Positions 51,366-63,938 of a stretch of 64,000 nucleotides of DNA are shown piece by piece. Location: the NCBI GenBank assembly GCA_014773175.1, contig VXCM01002125.1, positions 83,467 to 147,466 of the forward strand. The letters are read 5' to 3'. The translations under genes and the position numbers were made by a program. The first letter of the stretch is position 1, and the number at the start of each line of letters is the position of its first letter. The DNA comes from Lucifuga dentata. Taxonomy: Eukaryota; Chordata; Actinopteri; Ophidiiformes; Bythitidae. Below the pieces are notes generated by a model that saw only the letters and a list, made by a program, of their open reading frames with translations, made no database searches and was not told the DNA's origin.

Positions 51366-52776
51366 TTAAAGGACCACACCAGTGATTGTGCATGTTTGAT
51401 CCCAGCATTTACAATCTGCACGTATGTTATGTTACAACCATTTTCCTAAACGTAAAATTGTATTTTAGTTTTCTAGCTATTTTTTCAAATCCTCAAATCT
51501 GTCAAAATCAAATGATCAGGTGACACACACACCTTAAAATTCAATGTTCCGCCTCCTAACACTTTTGCACGATTGTAGAAGGCACGGTTGTTTTAATTTA
51601 TCTGTAAAACCTGTCTTCCTGGGACTATATTTCCTGGTGGAGAAATATTTCCGTGCAGCTCCATGTTCGATCAGTTAAATAAAGTTACTTTGACAAAAAA
51701 AAAAAAAAAAAAAAAAACCTAATATCCATCTTGTTTGCTGTAATGATTACAAATCTCAAGCATGTTTCCAGTTTCTACCAATAGATTTTACAGTTCTGGA
51801 ATGAACTGAAGCCAAGCCAAATACATTTTATTTTGAAATATTAGGGGATTTGGGAAAAAAAAAAAAAAAANTGGGAAAAAAAAAAAAAAAATAACAGGAA
51901 AACTAAAATATGGTTTTATGTTTTGGAAATTGGTTGTTGGTAACACAAAATGGTAGTGGAATAAAGATGCATCAATTCTTAAGGTAGCAATTCAACTGCG
52001 TCTATCTGACACATTATGATCAATTACTAATCGATTATTTTGTGCAAAAGTAAACATTAAACATAATCCTCCTTGAAGCCATTACTCTTTAAAACATACT
52101 GGTACTTCCGCATTGCTCCCACATGGCACACTGCAGCTCCTTCACTTTAAACAAAGTAATGAGTGGTGTGATGATGAATTCTACACGTCAGCTGCAGAGA
52201 CATTTTCTAAAGAGACGAACAGAGAAAATGCTGGAAAACACCAAAATCTCTGCTGCTGGATGGAAACGGTTTGCTGGAAAATACTGAGGTAGGATTCCCC
52301 TCATACTAAAGTTTAGCTAAACATGCTGAAGTTTAGTTAAACACGCTAAAGTTTAGCTAGACGCTACGTGTGCAGTGTGCATTCAGTCAGAGAATTTCTG
52401 CACATTTTCATACACGGTGTACTCTGTATTACTATTCAGGTAATAATGTGAATATTACCTTTAAATAATGGAATTAATAGGATTCCGTATCACAGACTCT
52501 GTGGCATTATGGTATGAAGGAGAGTCCGCCGAGTGATGAAATGCGTGTTCATTAAAGTAAAACCAAAAGCAAAAAATAATCAAATCAGAATCGTAATGAT
52601 CCATGCAAAATAATCAAGTCGAATCAAATTGTGGTGAAAATTAAAGACTTCTCGATACATCGAATCACTCCTAATTAATCGTAATAAATCGAATCGCCAT
52701 GGAGGCAACGATTTACACCCCTAGTTTGCGGGTATATTGAGGTCAAACATGCACGTTTGCTAGTATGGTCCTTTAA
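51366..52776 (+). mobile_element. TTAA-flanked MITE, copy E, split by a nested insertion
   Basis: TTAA|AGGACCACACCAG at the left and GTATGGTCCT|TTAA at the right, 1.4 kb apart. The excess length is an insertion at about 51954-52723. It contains an N-flanked poly-A duplication at 51851-51891. Its right edge is only about 135 bp from the first codon of the metalloproteinase relic. Confidence 0.7.
51954..52723. mobile_element. hAT-like element nested in MITE copy E
   Basis: The right end reads ...CGATTTACACCCCTA, i.e. TAGGGGTGTAAATCG inward. The left end TAGTGGAATAAAGATGCATC is a degraded version. The TAGGGGTGTAA terminus is common among fish hAT-type MITEs (recalled). No clean 8-bp target duplication could be defined and no transposase frame is present. 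Confidence 0.55.
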
Positions 52777-52789
52777 CTTCCTCGCTCAA

Positions 52790-52900
52790 CCATAAAAGGA
52801 AAGTTTCCTCAAGTCACTGGCTTAAGAAGGTTGTTGCCCAACACGCCCAGTCTCCCGCAAATAAAACAGCCGCCTCCAGCACAGAAACACAAGTGGCCTT
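52790..52900 (+). promoter_or_regulatory. Putative remnant promoter of the metalloproteinase relic
   Basis: CATAAAAGG (about 52791) and AAATAAAAC (about 52859) are TATA-like, the second about 50 bp before the ATG. No clear AP-1 site TGASTCA, usual in collagenase promoters, was seen. The MITE copy E ends directly upstream. Confidence 0.3.
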
Positions 52901-53288
52901 CAACAAGTAAACATGAAGTCTTTCAATCTTTGTGTTTTCCTAAGCCTGGCAGTCTCAGTTTACTGTGAGCCAGAAGAAAACTTTACGGCAGAGGAAATAT
53001 CGTTTGCAATGGTATGTGTCCTTGTTTTGCTTGTCATGCAGGTATTCTCTTTTTTGCAATTAAAACGTGTTCATGTAGCAAATTTGGAAACTTTTAATGT
53101 TCTGTGAACTCTGGTCGCATTCTTAAAGTTCTTTAGACATTCATATTCTGTCCTTAATTACATTTGGCATGCAGGCACTTTGCCCTTCTCCCTTCAAATA
53201 ATCTGTTTTGCAGCTGATGATATTGAAGTATCAAAGTCTGTATCGTATATCATAATATCTCTTGTTCTCTCTTTCAGAGCTATCTGCA

Positions 53289-53336
53289 GAAGTTCTACCA
53301 CCTAGACCCCCATGGGGGTCTAGGTGGTAGAACTTC
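53289..53336. repeat. 48-bp perfect palindrome in MMP relic exon 2
   Basis: Runs from GAAGTTCTACCACCTAGACC to its exact complement, centred on CATG at 53311-53314, with no loop. It lies within the open frame encoding FYHLDPHGGLGGRTS, just after the propeptide helix SYLQKFY. Confidence 0.95.
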
Positions 53337-53821
53337 GGGGCCCGATTCGGTGTCGGCAAAGCTGGAAGAGATGCAGCAGTTCTTTGGTCTCCAGATCACC
53401 GGGAAGCTAAATGCCGCTACCTTGGAGCTCATGAAGAAGCCCCGCTGTGGCATTCCAGACATCAAAGTTGGACTTTTCGCCACCCATGGAGCCAGGTGGA
53501 ACAAAAATGATCTCACCTACAGGTGAATCATCTAAACAACAAAGAAAGAAGTTCTATTTTTTCATGTAAATGATTATGTTACACATATCACTATTCTTCT
53601 GTTCTAAAGGATAGAGAACTACACACAGGACATGTCCATGTCGGAGATCGATTATGCCATTGAGAAAGCTCTGGATGTTTGGGCCAGTGATCTCCTTTAA
53701 TTGCCTAGGTAAGTATAAATTTTCACTTTTTCCAATTTTCATTGTTTGTCTCTCTCTGTCTCTGTCCAGACACAGTGACTCTGTCTGGTAAAAATCTCTA
53801 TAGATTTTTAAATATAAATAA

Positions 53822-54076
<255 letters not shown>

Positions 54077-55051
54077 TAGATGTTGATCTCTTCAGCTTAG
54101 CAGTCCACTAGTTTGGTCATTCCCTGGGCTTGTCTCACTCTAGGGATCCTTGTGCTCTCATGTACCCCTTTTACGCATACGTGGATTATAAACTCTTCTT
54201 TCTGCCTCAAGATGACTTACACGGCATCCAGTTCATCTATCGTTAGTACAAACTTGCTAACGGAACTCCTGCACAGATTATGTCACATAATTTTGCTTTT
54301 GTTGCAGAGGTTTGCTAATTTCAAGTATCTGAGTTTATGTAACCTCCAGGTCCAAACCCTGATATGACTACCATTAACCATCTGCCGCCCCATATCCCTG
54401 ACACGTGTGACTCATCCATGGTCCTGGACGCTGTCGTCATCCATTACGGAGCGAAGTTCTTCTTCAAAGGCCAGTAAGATGGACATCGGGTTTTCAAGAA
54501 ATTTCAACTACTGGAATGCAAATCTTATTTCATACATGGAATGCTGGCTTATGTATTAAATTGTTATGTTGTAATGTGTTTTTAGGTACTACTAGTTTTC
54601 ATACCCTGGGAGCAGAAAACCTATACGATATCTGATCAGATCCACCTGGGCTGATGGCCCTTTAACTGTCGATGCTGCTTTTCAAAACCCAGACTCAAAA
54701 AAACTTTACTTGTTTCAAGGCATGTGTTATCAGTATCTTCATTTCCTAAAACGCTGAATCTGAAACCATTTCACAGTCTACAATTTCAATGACATACATC
54801 TCCTCATGAATCTCTTCTTTCTATGCCTCCACAGGTCATAGAGTCTGGGCATACACTGGCACAATTCCTTCAAGACCCTTTGGCGAATCAGTTTCTGTAT
54901 TTAGTCTGCCGCAAACCGTTAGGAAAGTTGATGCTGTGCTCTATGATGAATACAGCAAGAAGATATTGTTTTTTGTTGACGAATACTACTACAGGTATGG
55001 TCAAATTATGTGTTCATCTCATCCAATTAAAGTATAATCTATCCTTTAGAC

Positions 55052-55512
55052 CAGGGATCCCCAACTGGCAGTCTGCGGGCCAAATGCAGCCTGCGGGTCC
55101 TATCTATCAGGCCCTCAGATGACTTCTCCAAAAAAGTAAAATAAATTTTTTAAAAATCTTGTAATTTAGTCGCACTTATCTCAGGATTGCGTGGACAGAA
55201 AATGTTATGTTTGGGCTCATTTTGTTCAGGAGAAGCTAAGCTTTCCATAGATATTCATATATCTCCATTTTATTAAGAAATGGTGATAATAAAACACCAC
55301 AAATGCTACAACAGAAGTGTTGGGCCCAGTGATGGGCCACTGTGGTTGTAAAGGGATACATTTAAAAATACATAAAAATTAGAAAATTGTTTTCTAATGT
55401 TATTACCAAATGAGAAAAAGATCAGGTTGGGTCCGAGGGGGGGGNGGGGGGGGGTGCTATTGGCATGCTTGACATAATTTGGCCCTTGGGGAAAACTAGC
55501 TGAGGAACCCTG
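55052..55512. mobile_element. hAT-like MITE in intron 8 of the MMP relic
   Basis: Ends CAGGGATCCCCAACTGGC and (reverse complement) CAGGGTTCCTCAGCTAG. Flanking octamers CTTTAGAC and CTATACAC match at six of eight bases, as expected for an aged 8-bp hAT target duplication. A run of G with N 55445 lies near the right end. Confidence 0.7.
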
Positions 55513-57008
55513 CTATACACTGATGTCTGATTTGTTTATAAGTAGTGAATCAGTCTAACTGTTTTTTCTGTGATTTTCAGTTATCATCCACTCAAAATGT
55601 GTATGGACCATGGATACCCCAAACCAGTGAAGGACATTTTTTCTGGTCTGACAAAAGTGACTGCAGCTTTCCAGTCCAGAGGTCAGCAGCATTCAAAGAT
55701 GATCTCAGATTGTAAATTATCAACCTTTAACTAGCACAGTAGCTAACAGTGTCACTATCTTTCCCAGGTTTTTTTTACGCTTACAATGGGTCCGACATAC
55801 ATAAGTACGACGTGGTCAGTCTAAAGTTTAAGCGTAAACTGAAGTTCAACCACTTCTTGCCCTGCACGGCTGAGATCTTTTGTATGGATCACACATAAAG
55901 CAGCTGAATGCCAATGAGGTACAAGAATCAAATTCAGATCTTCTGAATCAAAGATCTTCAGATCTTCTGAATCAAATTCAATTTAATTCAGAATCAAAAC
56001 GTGTCTTTAATTCATCTATTTGATCAATTTTAGTTACATCGTTACACATAGTAGGTTAATATTGATCTGTCCGTCCTGCACCTTAGACTACCAGTTTAAT
56101 ATTTACTGGTCTAAACTGTTGCTAGTTATTATCATTTTATTTTATCTAATTCCTGTGCATTTTTTTTATTGTTACTGCTGTTGTTTCAGTTTTGTGTTCT
56201 GTGAAACTCTGTGCTTTTTAAACCATCAATTAACAAATAAATAAATAAATGAATAATCAATAAACTTCATCACTGAAGTGTGTAACTTTCTGCACGACAA
56301 CAACAGCAGCAAAGACACCATTGAGGGTTTTGTTGATATGCCATTATCAGCTGACATGATCATTAATATGTTGCATTATTTATTAATATGCTGAAGTTAG
56401 ACTGCTCTGCTTTTGCCAATCAGGACATAATAATAAATAATAAATAAACTTTATTTGTGTAACACTATTCAAAACTGCAGTGACAAAGTGCTTCACAGAG
56501 AAGGAACAACAAACATCAATCCACAGACTCACACCAGAGCATGATGCCAAAACATGATGCCTGAGGGAAAAAAACAAAGATCCAGATATATAAACAATAT
56601 GTAGCTCATCAGAAGTGAAGACATGATGTTCATGAGCACATGCAATCAAAAAAAAAAAAGGNAAAAAAAAAAGGTAAAATAAGATAAAATAAGAGGATAA
56701 AAACAAATCTATTAATGGTAACCAAAATAAGAATGAGAAACAACTAAAACAGCAGCTGCAAGCACCACCACAGAAACCACCAAGACTTCACTTGCTAAAA
56801 TTAAACTAGAAGTCAGATTATGCAAATTCCTGTTTCTATAAATATCTTATCTTCTTATCTTATCTTATCTTATCATGTTTAAAAATCCACATTTAAATCC
56901 TTGCATTCACATAACTCAATCATATGGAAGCCCGTTTCCGCTACTTGAAAAAAAAAAAAAAAAAAAAAGTTCTGAGATTAAAGTCAGAATTCTGACTTTA
57001 AAGTCAGA

Positions 57009-57294
57009 ATGTATGCCTCCACCAGGTTATATAGTCCCAAAAGAAGACTTGCATTTATCAAAAACTTTAAAGGACTGTGACTTCATAAGGCTGTGTAACT
57101 ATTAGCAGGAGAAACATCGATTTTGAAGGTGGGTGTACTGCTTGAATATTTGACTTTGAAAGATTAAAAGATTTTGCAAAATATAAGGAAAGCTGAAATA
57201 TGGTTTTATCCTTTGAGAAATGATTGTCAGTAACATAACATGTATGAAAATTGAATATATTAGGCTCAAACATACAAAATAGACGGTCCTTTAA
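57009..57294 (+). mobile_element. TTAA-type MITE, copy F (3' half)
   Basis: Matches the second half of copies A and C, from GTATGCCTCCACC to GGTCCT|TTAA; the 5' half is absent. Confidence 0.75.
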
Positions 57295-60200
57295 GGAGAT
57301 GTTAATGTTCCCTCCTCACTTTAGGAGATTGGTGTCATCTCCACGCTTCATAACTATTCACTTTCTTTCAACACCAACTATCTGCAGACACACACACACA
57401 CACACAGACACGAGCAGCGTGGTTCAGACTAATATTTTTTATGAACCCGTAAAAACAGCACCGTAAACATTGCCTTCTCTAAGCAGCACATGGGGGTCTT
57501 TGCCTACGAACCAACAACTCAAAGACACTTTGCTTTTTTGTGTACGTGTGTGTGTGTGTGTGTAACTGTGAAAATTCAGTCATTATGAAGCCGAGCATTT
57601 ATGTTATTGCTACCCCCATCTATAAAACTAGACTGACGTATTAACTCTCACATGGACTAGATCATGTCCACGTTAGGACTCCATGTTTGTATGTGCATGC
57701 ACACAAACCCTGCACTGGGGCCGTTCATCTAGAGTGTTTAGTGTGGAGGTAGCCCTTTGCCACATCTGCATTTTCCTTCAACGTTTGTTTCTCAATCCAA
57801 TAAACTTGATGGCAGGTTTTTTCACTGGTTTAACCATTAAAAATCACACTTTCTAAATCTGAAATTCCAGTGAAAGACAGTTCCCTGAAATACTGTAGAG
57901 TATTCCCAGAATATATTACTCTTGGGTGCTAAAACCCAAGAATGTGTTTGAAGCCAAAATGTAGACCAAATGGTTTCTACGAAAGTCAAATATATGTAGT
58001 ACTTTGGAACACACAACACATTAAGGATAATGAGCATTTTAGAGGATGCTGGGATAAAGGGGAGCAGGAGGAGATGAATCACGACATCGTTGTTGCCGAT
58101 GATTCGGGATGCTGGCATGATTGATCCACTGAGTGAGAATTCTCCCTTAGCAACCTTAATGGACGAGGTAGTAATGAAGCAAGGAAAGCTTTCTCAGTCA
58201 CACACATGCACACATGCATGCATATGCTGCTGCGCAAAGCCAGGTATGAGTGCCACCACACATGAATGGAGATAAATGCATTGAGTGCCTGAGGTTTCCA
58301 GCGTGGCTGTGTTATATGGGTAAATGATTAATCCACATAGTTGGACCCTGCCTGCTGTCCACAGCGGCATACTCCAAGGCCACACAGCTGGTACCAATTT
58401 GCATGCCCCCGCTGCATCGTGATCCAACTGCATGTGTAGGAATCATGGCTTATCGCTGCAGTAATTCACTCCTTCCTCTCATTACGAGGCTATTCTTGGC
58501 CTTTCTGCCTCTTTATTTTTAGTCACGGCTGCTTCTCTAGGTCACTGATGTGCTCTTGAAGTGGCGTGCCAGGCCCACTCAGCTCAAAGCAAAGGACCCT
58601 GGATCCTGACACTGTCATGAATCGCCTGTTGGGATGCTTCCTTCACTCCAGCCAAAACCTTTTTCACTAAGACAAAAGCTGCTTCATGTTGCCTTGCTCC
58701 TCTTAAAAGCCAAAGATGTTAGCATGACCTGGATTGAGTAAAAGCAATAATGTCTCCTTTGTTGTTTCAGTTTTGTGAATGTATGTGTACGCCAGGGGTT
58801 CGTGTTTGGTGTATATTTCCATTTAAGAGTGTGTGCATGTGTAATTCTGTCTCTCAGTGCATCAGGTTTAAATGCTATCTTGCACAATGAATCTGGGTTC
58901 TATTAAAGCTTTGGCAAATGAAAACATGCAGACACAAAAATAGACTGGACAGGCTCTGATAAATCTTAATTTGAGCGTGTCTTCTTCAAAGAGACTGAAG
59001 TGATGTCTCCCAGGACACGTGTGGTATGTCCGTGCTGTAGCGAGGTGACCTCACAGGAGGACAGATGGCCCCGGGGTCCTCATTTGATGACCTCGTTCAC
59101 CTTCGGTGGGAAATGAACTCGTAGCACTGTCCCGTGTGCTTTGGCTCATCCTGGTTCCTGGGTGGACTGAGAGCCACAGGGAACATGGACTGCATCCCAG
59201 ATTAACATAATGGAGTTAATTGATAAACTAAAGTTCAGATGGGGTACAGTCCTCAGATGTCCTCACCCTGTTTCGATTTGTTATTGAGTGAGGTCCAACA
59301 TTACCTCATTCCAATTATCAGCTCATACCTGAATCTGAGCTCTCAGGACATGTCAGATGGTAATCGCACAAAAATTACAACAAAAAGGGGCAGATAGCAG
59401 GTAACTATAGTTCACGAAGAGTTGAGATTTATGGAGATCAGGAACTTTGTGAACTTTTTGAGGTTGTTGGAGCAAGAAGAATAATTTGGTTAGACACAAT
59501 AGATCATGTAATGATAGTTGTGCAACTGCAGCTCTCCTTTGACATACATACAAGGAATGCAAGAAAAAAAATCATCTGTTCAAGTACATGCAAAAGTTTA
59601 ATATCTAAAGTATATTTCCCAGTCTCCATTTATTAAACTTCAACAATATTGTGATTGCAGAGATTACTGGGATCGAAAAACAAACTGGTTTCAATTCTCC
59701 GAGGTGGTGAACTCCCTTGACTGCTCTTAACTTCTTCGACTCCAAACTATTTTACAGTGCTATTACAGAGCAGTCCATAAAATCTAAGACCCAGTCAAAT
59801 GCCGTCTGTTTTTTGGGAGTTTTGGGATCGATTCCCACCACTCTGGGAGCTAACGCAGTGTTTAAAAACCCTCGAGTGACAACAGACAGAAAGAGAAACC
59901 AAAGTCTCGCTGAATCTTCATGTCTGCTGTCAAAACACTTTTGTTTGAATGGCATATATGGATGTGGTGCCAAATGTAGGCTTTTCTCACTCTTCTACAC
60001 ACATTACATTACATTACATGCAGACAGAAATGTCTTGAGCATCATTAGATCGTGATCATTGTCACAGGGATAAGCACAAACTTCAACACCAGAAAAATGA
60101 AGCGAGTAGACTGAGGAGGCTGTATGGTTAGTGGTGAAATTTAGGTTTTTCTTGAACCCTGATCTCAGGCCAGTCACAACCCATTAAGCTGTATGACTGA

Positions 60201-61022
60201 TGTTGATGCTTGAGCTGATTCCAGAACTGTCATTAGACTGGTTTTATATGGTCTGACCAAGCAAAAGTGGCTGCAGGGGGGTATTTAGCCAGCTGCCTCT
60301 CACTTGGATGAGCCAGTATGCTGTTCATCCCTTTTATCCATCCATGCAGGCCACACATTGAGATCTTAAGAGATAAAGACAAAAAGAAGGTAGAATGTAG
60401 GTTATATGCAAGGAAGAGGGAATGAAATTACAGATGCTACCACCAAAGGCCTGTACACTGAGAAAGACTACGGGAGAGAAAGGTATATGCCTTGAAAAAT
60501 GAGAGGCAGAAAGAAAGAAAGAAAGAAAGAAAATGCTCACTTACTAAAACTAGTGCAGTGCCCGTTCAAAACGTGTGTGTTCGGAACGGGCCAGACTTTA
60601 TGGTGTGCGTTGCTTTTCCCTTCATACAGTACAAAGCTAGAACTTAATAAAGTCTTACAACTCCGTTTCCCTTCAACAGCTAACTATTGATCTGTAACTC
60701 GAGATAATATAATGTTAGCATAGTTTTGTTTGGTGGTGAACAACAGTAGCAGCATGGCTAGTGTAGATTAGCAACGCTAGCTATCTTGGTTTGCTAACAA
60801 TAGCATTATCTCTTGGTAGCATTGTTAGCTATTGTTAGCTCCAGTACAACATAAAGTTGAGCTTCCAATATCGTGAAACATAACTACTTTTTTCTGCACA
60901 GTGCCCTCAAAACAATTCAACTTCTCAAACAACTTCTGCATGTCCTCGTGAGCTAGCTTTGTTTGCTGCAGGGTCAGGTTGAGACCGTGGCACTGGACCG
61001 GAGCGTATCCTGCCACACAGAC

Positions 61023-61308
61023 TATAGGCAGTCGCCGGGTTACGAACGCCCAACTTACGAACAACCCGTACTTATGAACCAACCGCCATAAAGCCTATTA
61101 AATTAAAAATTTGAGTTACATACTNCGAACAACCCGTACTTATGAACCAACCGCCATAAAGCCTATTAAATTAAAAATTTGAGTTACATACTACATTCGT
61201 AATAATGAACGGCGCACATCAAAACAAAAGAACAAAAGAAGAATGCCTCTTCCGATGTGCAAGACATCAAGGAGTGAGAGTAAGTGTTAACCTACATGTT
61301 TTTTAACN

Positions 61309-61341
<33 letters not shown>

Positions 61342-61565
61342 TCTCTGTCTCTCTCTCTCTCTGTTTACGATGTTTTAGGATATCCGGAAGTGTTTCTTCA
61401 ATGTTTCTTATGTATAGAAAGGTAAAATATATACGCTAGATACACACCTAAGTAAAATATAGATGCTAGATACGTGCCTTACGTAACTGTTCCAACTTAT
61501 GAACAAATCCAACTTATGAACAGCCATGGGCACAGAACTTGTTCATAACCGGGGAACTGTCTGTA
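61023..61565. mobile_element. pogo/Tigger-like non-autonomous element
   Basis: The left end TA|TAGGCAGTCGCCGGGTTACGAAC and the reverse-complemented right end TA|CAGACAGTTCCCCGGTTATGAAC are imperfect inverted repeats flanked by TA, the Tc1/mariner-pogo target site. About 540 bp as printed, including a 67-bp duplication around N 61125 and a CA/CT microsatellite (61309-61362). The GGTTACGAAC-type end resembles Tigger elements (recalled). Confidence 0.6.
61058..61192. repeat. 67-bp duplication around an N (assembly artefact)
   Basis: 61058-61124 equals 61126-61192 across N 61125. Confidence 0.88.
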
Positions 61566-62539
61566 CTTTGTACCAGCATAGCTCAATCTGGGAACCGCTC
61601 ATCCAAGCAACTTCACTTCAAGGATGCAACACTGCATGTCCTTGGGTCCTGAGCAATAAATTTGCCGAATATCACCTTCGTACAGTGCTGGGTTCTAGAG
61701 ATACTGGTGCCACAGACATAGGTTTCTGTCTTTATAGTTAGATACCTCCACAGGATGAACCTCATCCTGAGTTTGGGGAGCAAATACAGTCTCTCCAAAG
61801 CCTTGTGAGCACCTGCATAATATGAAAGGGTGCATGTATAAATGAAAGAGACAAAAAAAAGGGAAAACAGAGAGAGAAAAGCTGAGTCGTTCACGGTGGC
61901 GCCTGTCATGGTAGATGATCTGCCACAGGCTATTCAGGGATTTGCTGAGGTGCTGTTTTTATTACCGAAGCTTGTGTGAGGATGATATGATTTGAAATAT
62001 TTGTGCAGTTGACATGTTGACAGCACTTTGTAAATTACAGAATTTCAGAATATAAGTTTGTCATTGATCACTGCAAGAATGTGTGTCTGTGTGTGTGTGT
62101 CAACGTGAGTTAGCGTGTTTGTACCGGCCTCTACAGGTCTCAATATGTGGAGGCACATCAATCAGCAAACCATCCATGACCAACCAGAAATAGACACCAA
62201 ATTAGCCAAATTAAAATTTCAGCACTAAATCATTACACCTGTCTGTGTGACAGGCTTGGACCTGGCCGAGCACTCTGTGTGTGCTTGAGTGTGAGTGAGT
62301 GTTTGAATGTGTGTGTACTGCCAGCAGTTCAGTTCTTCCTATGTCTGGCCAAGGACAACACTGGCACAGTAGCAAAATGGTCTTAGCGAGCGCCTGGCAG
62401 GAACATCCAACAAGAGACCGCCAAGACGAAGCAGCAGGAACCCGGCGTACGAAGAGGAAGTACAGCCTCACCTCTGCCCTACACTCCAACCCACCTGGTC
62501 AGTTTTCTGTCATCCTGCTTCGGCGCCAGTTTGAATTAG

Positions 62540-63110
62540 AGGTCTGGTGGGTCCACTCAGATCCTTAGAACTGAGACCCCAATATAATTTGGACCTGACT
62601 TAAATCAGTCTCGGTCCAAATTACAGTTTAATCATGTATGGGTAGATTTTCCGTTGGACCTGTGAAGACTTCTACTTTGACCAATACCCAACTTGTGACC
62701 TGAGTAGGGTTGAGTTCCAATTATATTCAGGCTACTCGTGTCTGGGTAGGGTCTGTGTTATTGCCTCAGATCCCAGGATCCAAGCAGATTCCTATCAGTT
62801 CTGATCATGTGATGCATTATAATCGACATAGCAGAAAATGTGCTTTCAAGGTGAGGCTAACCCTAACCTGTGAAATGAAGTGCAGCAAAAAAATGGAAAT
62901 GATGTTTTCTTTTTGACTGCTGCTGCTCATTAATTTGTTGTGCATCATGCCAGTGTTTCTGTTTTTTCTCTTTTTGGATCTGTTCGGGTTGCATTTTGGA
63001 TCTGGTGAAATTATCCTCGGATCTATTTCAGACAGGTTCAGACTGTCCTCGGGTCCTGTTTGGGTTGAGTCTCTTTGGGTTGAGTCCCCTGTCAGTTACC
63101 CACCCCACTC
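62540..63110 (+). repeat. Dispersed repeat, second copy
   Basis: Counterpart of 39480-40310 in the same orientation, with GGATCCAAGCAGATTCC..TGATCATGTGATGCATTATAATC and many GGTCC/GGACC-type internal units. Confidence 0.5.
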
Positions 63111-63726
63111 TGAAATGCGCCCCCACCCACATGCTCCCCACACCACTTACTCTAATTTTCCCAGTAAAGTCACACAACTCAGCCAACCTCTGCCCTCAGG
63201 CCAGCACGCATCGCCCCTCCCCTCTTCATTCCCACATACTCGTACATGTCCATCACTTGTTTTGTTTGTCCAACATTTTACATTTGTAATTTTCCACTTT
63301 CCACTCCAGGAGCAAAATATAACTAAGTATATTTACTCAGTTACTGTCATACGTACAATTTTGAGCGACTTGTTCTTTGAGATTTTCTCCTTTTGTGCTT
63401 CTTTGTTCATCTGTTTGACCGATATCTCTTTGAAATAAGCTTGTAAGTGTTGCTGCTGTATCTTTGTCTTATTTCAGCTTGATGACACATTATGTTTGAC
63501 AAGAAATGAATTTATTCAGCCTGTAGAGGAGCATATATAAATATATAGCCTATACAAATATTTTGAGCTGATAAAAAAAAATTTTCTGTCTCCATTTTTT
63601 GGGGGGATTTGTGGATTTTTATTATTTCATTCCAAAGTTATAATTATTTAATTTCAGAATCTCTACAGTTTGCAATATTAGGTTGGGTGAAAACTTTGTA
63701 ACTCCACTTTTGGTGAGTTTTATGAT

Positions 63727-63938
63727 TTAAAGGACCATACTGATGATTTTACATGTTTAAGCCCAATAAATACTTTGAGCTGAAACCTATGGCAGTCTGG
63801 CATCTGGAAGGTAGGAAAAACAATTCTAATATTTAAAGCTGCAGTAGTATGTTTTGGAAAATGGTTGTCAGTAAGTAACGTTTATACGGGTTGTATATAT
63901 TGGACTTAAACATGTAAAACCACTGGTATGTTCTTCAA
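63727..63938 (+). mobile_element. TTAA-type MITE, copy G (internally deleted)
   Basis: Only about 212 bp: TTAA|AGGACCATAC at the left and a decayed right end, with both arms kept and the interior mostly lost. Same subfamily as copies B and E. Confidence 0.65.

Larger units (their letters stand above)
28100..52912. other. Gene-poor interval, transposon and microsatellite rich
   Basis: About 25 kb in which no open frame shows splice-flanked, conserved coding sequence. It is occupied by TTAA-flanked MITE copies, several other inverted-repeat elements (listed separately), SINE/LINE-like tails, a repeat shared with 62.5-63.1 kb, and microsatellites: GT at about 32204-32239, CA at 38284-38305, CT at 40925-40944, poly-A at 41964-42004, poly-T at 45301-45324, GT/CA at 47217-47333 and 47451-47480, ATG at 48163-48183. 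Single-copy stretches between them may hold regulatory elements for stc2, but nothing specific can be shown. Confidence 0.5.

Noticed and set aside
62935..63438. 167-codon plus-strand frame with a hydrophobic start
   Set aside because: Lies in a dispersed repeat related to 39.5-40.3 kb; low-complexity, no splice context and no recognisable domain.
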